64,000 bases of DNA from Mycolicibacterium komossense (GTDB taxonomy: Bacteria > Actinomycetota > Actinomycetes > Mycobacteriales > Mycobacteriaceae), in assembly GCF_025822605.1 (NCBI RefSeq), contig NZ_JACKTY010000029.1, forward strand, positions 375,236-439,235, given 5' to 3'. Shown piece by piece: positions 43,033-52,922 of this stretch; the stretch's first letter is position 1, and each line of letters starts with the position of its first letter. The notes beneath the pieces are model-generated. The model had not been told where the DNA came from. It saw only the letters and a list, made by a program, of their open reading frames with translations, and ran no database searches. The position numbers and the translations under genes are program-made.

Positions 43033-44367
43033 TGCGGCGTCCCTGCGCAATTCCGGTCCCGACGGGAGCATCGTCACCAGCGGCCACGGTGCGGCCTCCG
43101 GATGATCGGGCAGCCCGAGCACCCGGGCGGCATCGGTATCGGCGACCGGGTAGCGCACCCCGGTATCGGCGACCAGCGATCCCGTCACAGCGGCGGCACC
43201 CGTCGAGCCGATGTAGGCGCTCCGTCCCGGCGGTAGGAACACCGCATCGACCGCGGCGCCGGCGCCGTCGCCCTGCGCCAGTGGAATCGGCACCTGCGTC
43301 TCCCGCAGCGGTAGCCCGCTACCCGCGTAGAGGGCGGCTTTGCCCGCCAGCCAGGAAGCGCACAGGACCGGGACATCGTCGGCCAACAGTGCGCCCACCC
43401 GATCGGGAAACTCCGCAATCGGAAGTATCCCGAGTGTCGGCATATCGGATACGGCCGACGGCGCAACCGCGGTGATGTCGGCACCGGGCCGTGCCGCGGC
43501 GAACTGAATGAGATCCGCCGCCACGGCACCGATACGTTGCACACCACCGGCGAGGACGACGAAATACTCAGTGGCCGAAGCCTGTTCGACGCGGAAGACA
43601 TCGCCGACAGCAAATCCGGGGAGCGCCAGCGGTCCGTGACTGCCGCGGTCCGGGATGACCGGCGCCGCGATCGGCGGCAGTTCCGGGATCACGTTCAGTA
43701 GTGCCTGGGACGCAGGTCGCGGGGTACGCCCATCGAGATGCAGGGCACGAACAGTCACGGCGTCGGTCATGTCGATGAGCGCCCGGCTGCCGTTATAGAG
43801 CAGGTAGGTGCTACCGGAGCGACTCGACACCAGCACCGACTCGTCCACGGGCAGTGCCCGGGTCTTCCCCTCGCTGGACAGCGGCCCGGCGATCACGGTG
43901 GTGGCCGGGCTGTCGCACACCGTCCAGCCGGATTCCTGCGCCGATAACGCCGGGCCGATGGCCGCCGGTGCGCCCGGAATACCGAGTAGCGGTCCGCGTT
44001 CGACTCCTGCCAGGTCGGCGGCCGCCACCTGGCGAGGGGCGTCGTCAACACCGGTGATCAGCCGCGCCGAGGTGAGGTTCATGACGGGATGGACCGTGGC
44101 CCCGACCCGGACATAGAGCGCCCCGGAAGCCCGGTCCATCAAGATCGAATCGTCACCGAGACCCGCGGCCGGCTTGATCCAGCCGAACAGTGCACAGCCT
44201 GCGACCCCGAGCACCGCCAACAATGCGCCCACATAGAACGAAACGGATTGCAGCCGAACCGGGTCGGCGTCTGCATCCGATTCGCCGAGCAGGACCGCAC
44301 GCTCGAGCCTGCGCATCAGGAACCGGTGGCCACTCAGCTGTAGCCGGGCGCTCGGGTACCGTGCCAC
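42982..44367 (-). CDS. eccB4: ESX-4 membrane component EccB4
   Basis: 461 residues. Cytosolic N-terminus with SGHRFLMRRLERAVLLG, one membrane helix (VGALLAVLGVAGCALFGWI, about 46-64), then a large periplasmic domain with EccB repeats (ILMDRASGALYVRVG...LHPVMNLTSARLI type). Two cysteines (VCDSP and LCASW) probably form the disulfide known in EccB. ATG 44367. Completes the minimal ESX-4 set; no eccE is present, as expected for ESX-4. Confidence 0.95.
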   Translation of the reverse strand: MARYPSARLQLSGHRFLMRRLERAVLLGESDADADPVRLQSVSFYVGALLAVLGVAGCALFGWIKPAAGLGDDSILMDRASGALYVRVGATVHPVMNLTSARLITGVDDAPRQVAAADLAGVERGPLLGIPGAPAAIGPALSAQESGWTVCDSPATTVIAGPLSSEGKTRALPVDESVLVSSRSGSTYLLYNGSRALIDMTDAVTVRALHLDGRTPRPASQALLNVIPELPPIAAPVIPDRGSHGPLALPGFAVGDVFRVEQASATEYFVVLAGGVQRIGAVAADLIQFAAARPGADITAVAPSAVSDMPTLGILPIAEFPDRVGALLADDVPVLCASWLAGKAALYAGSGLPLRETQVPIPLAQGDGAGAAVDAVFLPPGRSAYIGSTGAAAVTGSLVADTGVRYPVADTDAARVLGLPDHPEAAPWPLVTMLPSGPELRRDAALLARDVQPSGPPGAGG

Positions 44368-44502
44368 GGCCTCACGCTAGACGCGCGGCAGCACTAGGTC
44401 CGTCAGCGATCCACAGGCTGGCGCCATCGCCCGGCAGTGTCCCCTGTTACCCGCACCACATTCGGCGCGCAGTGTGAGCCCTTCGTCATGACCGAAAATG
44501 AT

Positions 44503-44531
44503 TTGACGCGTGACCTGGCCGACCTTATCGT
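44503..44531 (+). promoter_or_regulatory. Predicted SigA-type promoter of the EamA transporter
   Basis: TTGACG (44503-44508), 17-nt spacer, TATCGT (44526-44531). Start expected near 44538, about 40 nt before the ATG, which has a strong GAGGAGG site. Confidence 0.65.
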
Positions 44532-44578
44532 CATTACCAAACGAACTTTTACTCATTACACCTTTGAGGAGGTGCCTC

Positions 44579-45637
44579 ATGCTGATGACGAAGCCCGCTC
44601 TCGACAATTTCCGGCTCGGCCTACTGTTCGCGGTCGGGTCCGCGTTCACCTTCGGCATGTCCGGCCCCTTCGCAAAATCGCTCATGGAAGCCGGTTGGAG
44701 CCCGACAGCGGCGGTCACCGCGCGACTCGCCCTCGGCGCCGTCGTGATGGCGATCTTCGCGACAGTGGTCAAACCGGATTGGTTCCGCGAAGCGATCGCG
44801 CATTCGAAGACCGTGGTGGTTTACGGCCTGATCCCGATCGCGGGTGCCCAACTCTGCTACTACAACGCCGTCGCGCACGTCTCCGTCGGCGTGGCACTTC
44901 TGCTGGAATACACCGCACCACTGCTCGTGGTCGGCTGGCTCTGGGCCACCACCCGGCGCAAGCCCAGCAACAAAACACTCGCGGGTGTCGGCCTGGCCGT
45001 CGCCGGAATCATGATGGTGCTCGGCATCATCGGCGAACACGGGTTGGCCGGCGCCCACATCAATGCCATCGGCATCGCGTGGGGCCTCGGCGCGGCCGTC
45101 TGCGCGGGCTTCTACTTCATGATGAGCGACGAAGTCAGCTCCGATGGCACCGGCCTGAACTCGATCACACTGGCTGCGGGCGGGCTGATCGTCGGCGCCG
45201 CGGCGGTGGCACTGCTGGGCCTGACCGGCATCATGCCGCTGACGTTCACCACCAACAATGTCGTCATCGCCGGCATCACCACCTCGTGGCTGGTCCCCGT
45301 GATCGCGCTCGGCGTCGTCAGCACGGCCGTCGCCTACACCCTGGGCATCCGCGGCGTCGCCCGGTTGCGGCCGAGCTTCGCCTCCCTGGTCGGCCTGGCC
45401 GAGGTGCTCTTCGCCGTGCTGTGGGCGTGGCTGCTGGTCGGTGAGGCGATGACCACCGCGCAGGCTTTCGGCGGTGCCGTGGTGCTGGCCGGTCTGGCGC
45501 TCGCTCGCCAAGGCGATAAATCGGGCGTCGTCACCGCCGCGACGTGGCCAGACGCCGGCGTCGTCGAGGATCTCAGCACTGCACGTTTCGAGCTGCCGCC
45601 CGTCGCTTTGCGGACCCCGGACGGTAGCGGCCGTTAA
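44579..45637 (+). CDS. EamA/DMT-family transporter (RhaT/YdcZ-like exporter)
   Basis: 352 residues from ATG 44579 with GAGGAGGT 6 nt upstream. Ten predicted membrane helices in two EamA repeats (AFTFGMSGPFAKSLMEAGWSP; LVGLAEVLFAVLWAWLLVGE). The C-terminal ~45 residues are soluble. Substrate unknown; family members export amino acids or metabolites. Divergent from eccB4; followed after 12 nt by a cutinase gene. Confidence 0.92.
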   Translation: MLMTKPALDNFRLGLLFAVGSAFTFGMSGPFAKSLMEAGWSPTAAVTARLALGAVVMAIFATVVKPDWFREAIAHSKTVVVYGLIPIAGAQLCYYNAVAHVSVGVALLLEYTAPLLVVGWLWATTRRKPSNKTLAGVGLAVAGIMMVLGIIGEHGLAGAHINAIGIAWGLGAAVCAGFYFMMSDEVSSDGTGLNSITLAAGGLIVGAAAVALLGLTGIMPLTFTTNNVVIAGITTSWLVPVIALGVVSTAVAYTLGIRGVARLRPSFASLVGLAEVLFAVLWAWLLVGEAMTTAQAFGGAVVLAGLALARQGDKSGVVTAATWPDAGVVEDLSTARFELPPVALRTPDGSGR

Positions 45638-45649
45638 ACTGCTGACGTG

Positions 45650-46309
45650 ATGACTGACCGTTTCCGCCGTACCGCCGTGGGCGCCACCGTCATGGCTGCC
45701 GTCCTGGTGACCGCGTCGACTGTGCTACCCACACAGTTCGGCGTCCCCAAGGCGCATGCCGCGTGCTCGGATGTCGAGGTGGTCTTCGCCCGCGGCACCG
45801 ATCAGCCACAGGGCCTCGGGCGGGAAGGGCAGGCATTCGTCAACGCCCTCAAGCCGCAACTGGGCGGGCGCTCGCTCGGGGTGTACGCGGTGGTCTACCC
45901 CGCAACCTACGACTTCCTCGCCGCCGCCGATGGCGCCAACGATGCCAGCGCCCACATCCAGGGCACGATGGCCGACTGCCCGGCCACCAGGATCGTCCTG
46001 GCCGGCTATTCACAAGGCGCGGCCATCGTCGACGTGCTGGCCGCGGTTCCGTTCCCAGCCATCGGATTCAACGCGCCGCTGCCTCCCGACGCACCCGATC
46101 ACATCGCCGCGCTGGCAGTCTTCGGCAACCCGAGCACCAGGCTCGGCCTGCCGTTGACCGCCAGCCCGGTCTACGGATCGCGGTCCATCGATCTCTGTAT
46201 CGCCGGCGACCCGATCTGCTCCGACGGGAACGACGTAGCCGCACACAGCAACTATGTCTCCGCCGGACTGGTCCAGCAGGGCGCGAACTTCGTCGCCGGG
46301 CTCCTCTGA
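45650..46309 (+). CDS. Secreted cutinase-like esterase, first of three
   Basis: 219 residues from ATG 45650 (GTG 45647 also possible). Signal peptide with hydrophobic core VGATVMAAVLVTAS and cleavage expected after AHA. Mature part has cutinase motifs VVFARGTDQP, VLAGYSQGAAIV (nucleophile Ser), DPICSDGND (Asp) and a following His. Conserved cysteine pairs. Corresponds to the Rv3451/Rv3452 position near ESX-4. Acts outside the cell on ester or lipid substrates. Confidence 0.92.
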   Translation: MTDRFRRTAVGATVMAAVLVTASTVLPTQFGVPKAHAACSDVEVVFARGTDQPQGLGREGQAFVNALKPQLGGRSLGVYAVVYPATYDFLAAADGANDASAHIQGTMADCPATRIVLAGYSQGAAIVDVLAAVPFPAIGFNAPLPPDAPDHIAALAVFGNPSTRLGLPLTASPVYGSRSIDLCIAGDPICSDGNDVAAHSNYVSAGLVQQGANFVAGLL

Positions 46310-46372
46310 CGCGTCCGTCAGAGATCGCCCGCGATTTCGGTCGTGTCCTAGCCGTGTGTGAGAATTAGTTCT

Positions 46373-47092
46373 ATGAGCTCAGTAACGGCTGCTGCAGCAG
46401 CTTTCCGGTTTTCGGCGCCTGCTCGCAGGCTGTTGACCGCACTCGCGGCCCTGCCCGCGGCGGCGATACTGCTCATTGCCCCCGCCGTTGTCCCCACGCC
46501 CGCGGGCATCCCGTCGGCCAGCGCCGATCCCTGCCCCGACGTCGAGTTGGTGTTTGCCCGCGGCACCAGCGAACCCGCCGGAATAGGCCGGGTCGGGCAG
46601 GCCCTCGCAGACAGCCTCACACCACTGCTGGGCAACCGCACCCTCGGCACCTACGGGGTGAACTACCCGGCAACCTACGACTTCCTGGCAGCCGCCGACG
46701 GTGCCAACGATGCGACCGCCCACATTCTCTCCATGGCGCAGACCTGCCCGTCGACCCGGATCGTGCTCGGCGGCTACTCGCAGGGCGCTGCTGTGGTCGA
46801 CATGCTCGGCAACATCCCGCCGCTGGGCAACAAAGTCGGCGAAGTCGGGTCGGCAGCACCTCTGCCCGGCAGCGTCCTGGGCAATATCGCCGGCGCCGCC
46901 GTCTTCGGCAACCCCTCCGCCAAATTCAGTGTGCCGCTCACCAACAGTGCTCTGTTCGGGGGCCGCTCCATCGACCTGTGCAGCGACGGCGACCCGATCT
47001 GCAGCGACGGCCGCAATCCATTCGCCCACACCCATTACGAGTCGAGCGAGTTCCCCGGCCAGGCAGCCAACTTCATCGCCGGTTTGGTGTAG
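46373..47092 (+). CDS. Secreted cutinase-like esterase, second of three
   Basis: 239 residues from ATG 46373. Signal peptide (LLTALAALPAAAILLIAPAV, cleavage near ASA). Motifs LVFARGTSEPAGIG, VLGGYSQGAAVVD, DPICSDGRNPFAHTHY. Very close to the first copy (shared YPATYDFLAAADGANDA), so a tandem duplicate. The gap from the first gene is 63 nt with no terminator seen. Confidence 0.93.
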   Translation: MSSVTAAAAAFRFSAPARRLLTALAALPAAAILLIAPAVVPTPAGIPSASADPCPDVELVFARGTSEPAGIGRVGQALADSLTPLLGNRTLGTYGVNYPATYDFLAAADGANDATAHILSMAQTCPSTRIVLGGYSQGAAVVDMLGNIPPLGNKVGEVGSAAPLPGSVLGNIAGAAVFGNPSAKFSVPLTNSALFGGRSIDLCSDGDPICSDGRNPFAHTHYESSEFPGQAANFIAGLV

Positions 47093-47148
47093 CTCGCCCT
47101 CTCCTGAGAATTCTCCGGCCATGTCAGTTACTTCGTTAGCATGAGCCT

Positions 47149-47823
47149 ATGAGCCGGCTGCGAACTTGCTGCGCAACACTGATCTCCGCCATCACGGCGG
47201 CAGCGACGCTTTTTGTTGCTCCCACCCTGGTGACCGGTATCGGTATCCCGTCTGCTTCCGCAGCGTGCCCCGATGTCGAGGTGATCTTCGCCCGCGGCCG
47301 ACTCGAACCGCCGGGTGCCGGCCAGATCGGCAATGCGTTCGTCAGTGGGCTGCGATCGAAAACCGGCAAGAACATCAACCTCTACTCGGTGCAGTATCCC
47401 GCCGACAATCAGGTCGATATCGGCGCCAACGACATGAGCCAACGCATCCAGAGCACTGCCGCCACCTGCCCGAACACCAGAATCGTGCTCGGCGGTTACT
47501 CCCTTGGCGCCGCCGTGACCGACGTGGTGCTGGCCGTGCCGATGGGCTTCATGGGATTCAAGAATCCGCTGCCCGGCGATATGAGCGACCACATCGCAGC
47601 TGTCGCCGTCTTCGGCAACGGGTCGCAGTGGGTCGGCCCGCTCAGCAATTTCAACCCGGTCTACGGCGACCGGACCATCGAGCTGTGCCACGGCGACGAC
47701 CCGATCTGCAACCCGACGGATCCCAACAACTGGCAGGACTACTGGCCGCAACACCTGGCCCCGGCATATATCGGAGCCGGAATGGTCGACCAGGCCGTCG
47801 ACTTCGTGGCGGGCCGGCTCTGA
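47149..47823 (+). CDS. Secreted cutinase-like protein, divergent third copy
   Basis: 224 residues. Signal peptide with a cleavage expected near ASA. The ARGT of the oxyanion region becomes ARGRLEPPG, the nucleophile motif is GYSLG, and DDPICNPTD is kept. The YDFLAAADGAND block of the other two is changed to NQVDIGAND. Probably an active but functionally diverged esterase. It converges with truA, 4 nt apart. Confidence 0.9.
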   Translation: MSRLRTCCATLISAITAAATLFVAPTLVTGIGIPSASAACPDVEVIFARGRLEPPGAGQIGNAFVSGLRSKTGKNINLYSVQYPADNQVDIGANDMSQRIQSTAATCPNTRIVLGGYSLGAAVTDVVLAVPMGFMGFKNPLPGDMSDHIAAVAVFGNGSQWVGPLSNFNPVYGDRTIELCHGDDPICNPTDPNNWQDYWPQHLAPAYIGAGMVDQAVDFVAGRL

Positions 47824-47827
47824 GCTA

Positions 47828-48721
47828 CTACAACGGGGGACGCACGACCTTGGTCACCTGGATCCGCTCCGCCAGCTGATCGTCGCTCGGATAGTCGACG
47901 CCGATCATCGTCAGTCCCTTTGCGGGCGCCACGCTGTAATCGTTGGCACGCCGGGCCGCACCAAGCAGCCCACTCACCCAATCCCGTTGCCTGCGTTGCT
48001 CCCCCACAGCCGTCAGCACACCGATCAATGACCGGACCATATTCCAGCAGAACGCATCCGCGGTTACCGACGCGGTGATCAGATCGCCGTCGCGGACCCA
48101 GTCGAGGCGTTGCAACTCCCTGATGGTGGTGCCGCCTTCCCGGTACCGGCAGAACGCAGCGAAGTCGTGTAGCCCCAGCAGATCGCGCGATACCTCGTTC
48201 ATCGCGTCAACATCGAGCGGCCGCGGCCAAGGCACGACGAAGCGGGCCAGCTCCGGCTCCACACCGTGGTGGGCCGTCGAGATACGGTAGATGTAGTGCC
48301 TACGTAGTGCCGAGAACCGCGCGTCGAATCCTGTTGGCGCCCTGACGATATCGCGAACCCGGACATCGTCTGGCAGGATCCGCCCCAGCCGTCGGACCAG
48401 AGACTGGAACTCCGGGTCCTGTGGGCGCGGCGTCCGTGGGTAGGCCCGCGCGATCGCATCGGCCGGGATGTCGACATGCGCGACCTGCCCGGTGGCATGC
48501 ACACCGGCATCAGTGCGGCCGGCCACCTTCAGTTCCACCGCCACCCGGAATACCAGCGACAACGCGTCACCGAGCACCCCGGCCACCGTACGCTGACCGA
48601 CCTGCGCCGCCCACCCCGCGAAATCGGTTCCGTCGTAGGCAATGTCCAGGCGCAGACGAATATGCCCGCCATCGGAGTCGATGGCGGGCATATTCGGTGC
48701 GTCTGCGTTACTTGGCGTCAT
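47828..48721 (-). CDS. truA: tRNA pseudouridine(38-40) synthase
   Basis: About 297 residues. The catalytic Asp is in [51 protein letters not shown] and [13 protein letters not shown] are diagnostic. The start is uncertain: ATG 48721 overlaps the rplQ end and gives a family-like N-terminus; ATG 48691 and ATG 48739 (GAGGA 8 nt upstream) are alternatives. The first codons lie inside a long terminator-like hairpin (48651-48707). Confidence 0.93.
   Translation of the reverse strand: MTPSNADAPNMPAIDSDGGHIRLRLDIAYDGTDFAGWAAQVGQRTVAGVLGDALSLVFRVAVELKVAGRTDAGVHATGQVAHVDIPADAIARAYPRTPRPQDPEFQSLVRRLGRILPDDVRVRDIVRAPTGFDARFSALRRHYIYRISTAHHGVEPELARFVVPWPRPLDVDAMNEVSRDLLGLHDFAAFCRYREGGTTIRELQRLDWVRDGDLITASVTADAFCWNMVRSLIGVLTAVGEQRRQRDWVSGLLGAARRANDYSVAPAKGLTMIGVDYPSDDQLAERIQVTKVVRPPL
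48651..48707 (-). terminator. Long hairpin directly after rplQ, inside the truA 5' region
   Basis: AATATGCCCGCCAT (48659-48672) pairs perfectly with 48681-48694. CGCAGACG (48651-48658) extends the stem to CGTCTGCG (48700-48707) after a 5-nt bulge, giving 22 bp in all. It abuts the rplQ stop, so it probably ends or attenuates the ribosomal transcript before truA. Confidence 0.75.
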
Positions 48722-49271
48722 CCTCGGCCGGAGCCGCATCAGCCGCTTCCTCTGCGACCTCGGCGGTCTGCGCGTCGGCGATCGATTCATCCTCGGCTTC
48801 GACCTCTTCGAGCGGGGTCTCGGCGGCCTCCTCCACGGGGGCTTCCTCGGCGACCGGCTCGGCCTTCTTGGTCGACGCGACGCGACGGGCCCGATCGGCC
48901 TCCGAGGTCACCGTCTTCTCCCGGACCAGCTCGATGACGGCCATCGGCGCGTTGTCGCCCTTGCGGTTCTCCACCTTGATGATGCGGACATAACCACCGG
49001 GACGATCAGCGAAGAACGGGCCGATCTCGGCGAACAAGGTGTGCACGACATCCTTGTCGCGGATCTTTTTCAGCACCTCACGCCGGTTGTGCAGCGTGCC
49101 CTTCTTGGCATGGGTGATGAGCTTCTCCGCGTAGGGCCGCAGCGCCCGCGCCTTGGGCTCGGTCGTCTTGATCCGGCCATGCTCGAACAGCGAGGTGGCC
49201 AGGTTGGCCAGCAGCGCCTTCTGGTGCGAGGACGACCCGCCGAGGCGAGGACCCTTTGTGGGCTTGGGCAT
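48708..49271 (-). CDS. rplQ: 50S ribosomal protein L17
   Basis: 187 residues. Conserved first 120 residues ([45 protein letters not shown]) followed by a ~65-residue acidic Ala/Glu tail typical of mycobacteria. Last gene of the infA-rplQ operon, 59 nt after rpoA; the gap holds a CCGGCCC/GGGCCGG hairpin (49293-49318). Confidence 0.97.
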   Translation of the reverse strand: MPKPTKGPRLGGSSSHQKALLANLATSLFEHGRIKTTEPKARALRPYAEKLITHAKKGTLHNRREVLKKIRDKDVVHTLFAEIGPFFADRPGGYVRIIKVENRKGDNAPMAVIELVREKTVTSEADRARRVASTKKAEPVAEEAPVEEAAETPLEEVEAEDESIADAQTAEVAEEAADAAPAEDDAK

Positions 49272-49330
49272 TGCGACTATCTCCTAAATGGGGCCGGCCC
49301 CCGTATCAGGTAGGGCCGGGACGGATTGTG

Positions 49331-50482
<1,152 letters not shown>

Positions 50483-51088
50483 TTACTTCGAGTAGAACTC
50501 GACGATCAGCTGCTCGGTGAGCGGAACCTGGATCTGAGCACGCTCGGGCAGCTGGTGCACGAGGATGCGCTGGCGCTCCCCCACGACCTGCAGCCAACCC
50601 GGGATCGTGGTCTGGCCGGCGGCCTGGCGGGCAGCTTCGAACGGCAACGTGTTGATCGACTTCTCGCGGATGTCGATGATGTCGTACTGCGACACCCGGT
50701 AGCTGGGGATGTCGACCTTGACGCCGTTGACGGTGAAGTGACCGTGGCTGACCAGCTGGCGAGCCATGCGACGCGTGCGGGCGAGCCCGGCGCGGTACAC
50801 CACGTTGTCCAAGCGGCTCTCGAGGATACGCAGCAGGTTCTCGCCGGTCTTGCCCGACAGGCGGTTGGCCTCTTCGTAGTAACGGCGGAACTGCTTCTCC
50901 ATCACGCCGTAGGTGAAGCGGGCCTTCTGCTTCTCCTGCAGCTGCGTGCGGTATTCGCTCTCCTTGATGCGCGCGCGGCCGTGCTGGCCGGGCGGGTAAG
51001 GACGCTTCTCAAAGGACTGATCTCCGCCGATGAGATCGACGCCGAGGCGACGCGACTTGCGGGTCGCGGGTCCGGTATAACGAGCCAT
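50483..51088 (-). CDS. rpsD: 30S ribosomal protein S4
   Basis: 201 residues. MARYTGPATRKSRRLGVDL, RRYYEEANRLSGKTGENLL, and the S4 RNA-binding domain LDNVVYRAGLARTRRMARQLVSHGHFTVNG. The zinc-ribbon cysteines found in some S4 paralogues are absent. It is 15 nt after rpsK. Confidence 0.98.
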   Translation of the reverse strand: MARYTGPATRKSRRLGVDLIGGDQSFEKRPYPPGQHGRARIKESEYRTQLQEKQKARFTYGVMEKQFRRYYEEANRLSGKTGENLLRILESRLDNVVYRAGLARTRRMARQLVSHGHFTVNGVKVDIPSYRVSQYDIIDIREKSINTLPFEAARQAAGQTTIPGWLQVVGERQRILVHQLPERAQIQVPLTEQLIVEFYSK

Positions 51089-51103
51089 GTCTCTCTATCT
51101 CCT

Positions 51104-51520
51104 CTAGACCCGGCGCCGCTTGGGCGGGCGGCAGCCGTTGTGCGGCTGCGGCGTGACATCGGAAATGGCGCCAACTTCGAGGCCGGCCGCCTGCAGTGAA
51201 CGAATAGCAGTCTCGCGGCCCGAACCCGGGCCCTTCACGAAGACGTCGACCTTCTTGACGCCGTGCTCCTGCGCCTTGCGGGCAGCGTTCTCGGCGGCGA
51301 GCTGAGCGGCGAACGGAGTCGACTTACGCGAGCCCTTGAAGCCAACGTGACCCGACGACGCCCAGGCGATGACGTTGCCCTGGGGATCGGTGATCGAGAC
51401 GATGGTGTTGTTGAACGTGCTCTTGATGTGTGCGGCGCCGTGCGGGACGTTCTTCTTTTCCCTGCGACGGGTCTTCTGCCCCTTCTTGGGAGCAGCGCCA
51501 CCCTTCTTTGCTTGTGCCAT
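51104..51520 (-). CDS. rpsK: 30S ribosomal protein S11
   Basis: 138 residues. Basic N-terminus, then [27 protein letters not shown] and the C-terminal [20 protein letters not shown]. It is 6 nt after rpsM. Confidence 0.98.
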   Translation of the reverse strand: MAQAKKGGAAPKKGQKTRRREKKNVPHGAAHIKSTFNNTIVSITDPQGNVIAWASSGHVGFKGSRKSTPFAAQLAAENAARKAQEHGVKKVDVFVKGPGSGRETAIRSLQAAGLEVGAISDVTPQPHNGCRPPKRRRV

Positions 51521-51526
51521 CCGGGG

Positions 51527-51901
51527 TTACCTGGCCTTCTTCTTGCCGGCGATGGTGCGCTTCGGGCCCTTGCGGGTGCGCGCATTGGTCTTGGTCCGCT
51601 GACCGCGCACCGGGAGGCCGCGGCGATGCCGCAGGCCCTGGTAGCAGCCGATCTCGATCTTCCGGCGGATATCGGCCTGGACCTCGCGGCGCAGGTCGCC
51701 CTCCACCTTGAGGCTGGCTTCGATGTACTCGCGCAGCTGACCGAGTTGATCGTCGGTGAGGTCCTTGGTGCGCAGGTCCCGGCTGATGCCGGTGGCTTCC
51801 AGGATTTCCTGGGAGCGGGTACGGCCAATGCCGTAGATATAGGTCAGGGCGATCTCCATGCGCTTGTCGCGCGGGAGATCGACGCCCACTAGACGTGCCA
51901 T
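51527..51901 (-). CDS. rpsM: 30S ribosomal protein S13
   Basis: 124 residues. [26 protein letters not shown] and the basic tail [29 protein letters not shown] 176-nt gap separates it from rpmJ and holds two adjacent hairpins. Confidence 0.98.
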   Translation of the reverse strand: MARLVGVDLPRDKRMEIALTYIYGIGRTRSQEILEATGISRDLRTKDLTDDQLGQLREYIEASLKVEGDLRREVQADIRRKIEIGCYQGLRHRRGLPVRGQRTKTNARTRKGPKRTIAGKKKAR

Positions 51902-51947
51902 CAGGCAGTGATTCCTTTTCGTTGCGGAGGTCTGATCCCAGTCCGTT

Positions 51948-51981
51948 CCCCGTCTTTACGGGGTCCGGCCTCCGTGCCGGA
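51948..51981 (-). promoter_or_regulatory. Two adjacent hairpins in the rpmJ-rpsM gap
   Basis: CCCCGT-CTTT-ACGGGG (51948-51963) and TCCGGC-CTCCGT-GCCGGA (51964-51981), both perfect 6-bp stems, about 50-80 nt before rpsM. Placement recalls the S4-repressed leader of the E. coli alpha operon, but the structure differs. Confidence 0.45.
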
Positions 51982-52077
51982 CGTGAATGAGAGGCCCATC
52001 TCTAAAGATGCCAGCCACTCACTGGTACTGGGAGTTCTGCATTCAGTTGTGGGGTACTGCTGCGATCTGACGGGGAC

Positions 52078-52191
52078 TTAGCCCTGGCGCTGCTTGTGGC
52101 GCGGATCAGAGCAGATCACCATGACCCGCCCGTGCCGGCGGATCACCCTGCACTTGTCGCAGATCGGCTTGACGCTCGGGTTCACCTTCAC
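52078..52191 (-). CDS. rpmJ: 50S ribosomal protein L36
   Basis: 37 residues, starting with GTG 52191 ([14 protein letters not shown]) and ending [10 protein letters not shown]. The zinc ligands C11, C14, C27 and H32 are all present, so this is the zinc-containing form. It lies 67 nt after infA. Confidence 0.96.
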
Positions 52192-52258
52192 GGCTGTCGC
52201 GATCCTGTCTTTGTCTGGAGTGATAGGGATTCAAGCTGATATTCGCGGCCTGAATTTC

Positions 52259-52480
52259 TTACTTGTACCGGTACACAATGCGGCCACGGGACAGGTCGTA
52301 GGGAGACAGCTCCACTACCACTCGGTCCTCGGGCAGGATGCGGATGTAGTGCTGCCGCATCTTGCCGCTGATGTGCGCGAGCACCTTGTGTCCGTTTTCC
52401 AGCTCAATGCGAAACATCGCATTGGGCAGGGGCTCGACCACGCGGCCCTCGACCTCGATGGCTCCGTCTTTCTTGGCCAT
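52259..52480 (-). CDS. infA: Translation initiation factor IF-1
   Basis: 73 residues from ATG 52480 ([23 protein letters not shown]), a complete S1/OB fold ending [11 protein letters not shown]. The 51 extra in-frame codons upstream are leader. First gene of the infA-rpmJ-rpsM-rpsK-rpsD-rpoA-rplQ operon. Confidence 0.97.
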
Positions 52481-52922
52481 ACTTTCCGGCAATCCTCTGT
52501 TCTGCTTCGGGTTCTTCTCTGGTTTCGTATCTGAATGCTGTTCGTAGCGCGCCGTGCTCGGCGCAGCATCAGCTCCGACTGCAAATAACGTAAGCCAGGA
52601 GTCGGAAATTCCGAGAACTTCTACAACAGGCACGCAAAGAGTCGGCGCGAAAACCGCACCGTTGATCTACGATACCCGCTCGGCGGCCAGGCTCCAAAAC
52701 TGCCGCCACCAGCGACGGGCAGCGGATACAGGGATCGTAGCGGGCAGCCGGGCTGCGGCAAGTCGGCCCGCCGGCGGCCACCGAGGTGGTGGAGTCGCCG
52801 ACGGCGTCCGGAATCGATCGGGCCGCCCCGCTTACCCAGCGGGACCCCGGCGGTTTCGCCAACCGAGTAACGCCGCTTCCCACCTGTGACTACCGCGCCT
52901 GCCCGGCGCATACTTACAAGCG
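52481..52922. other. Divergent intergenic region infA / receiver-oxidoreductase gene
   Basis: 442 nt without a credible gene. It holds the predicted infA promoter (52669-52697), leaving a leader of about 180 nt. The rest is GC-rich with no clear motif for the plus-strand gene. Confidence 0.6.
52669..52697 (-). promoter_or_regulatory. Predicted SigA-type promoter of the infA operon
   Basis: Minus strand TTGGAG (52692-52697), 17-nt spacer, TATCGT (52669-52674). Start expected near 52662. Confidence 0.6.
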
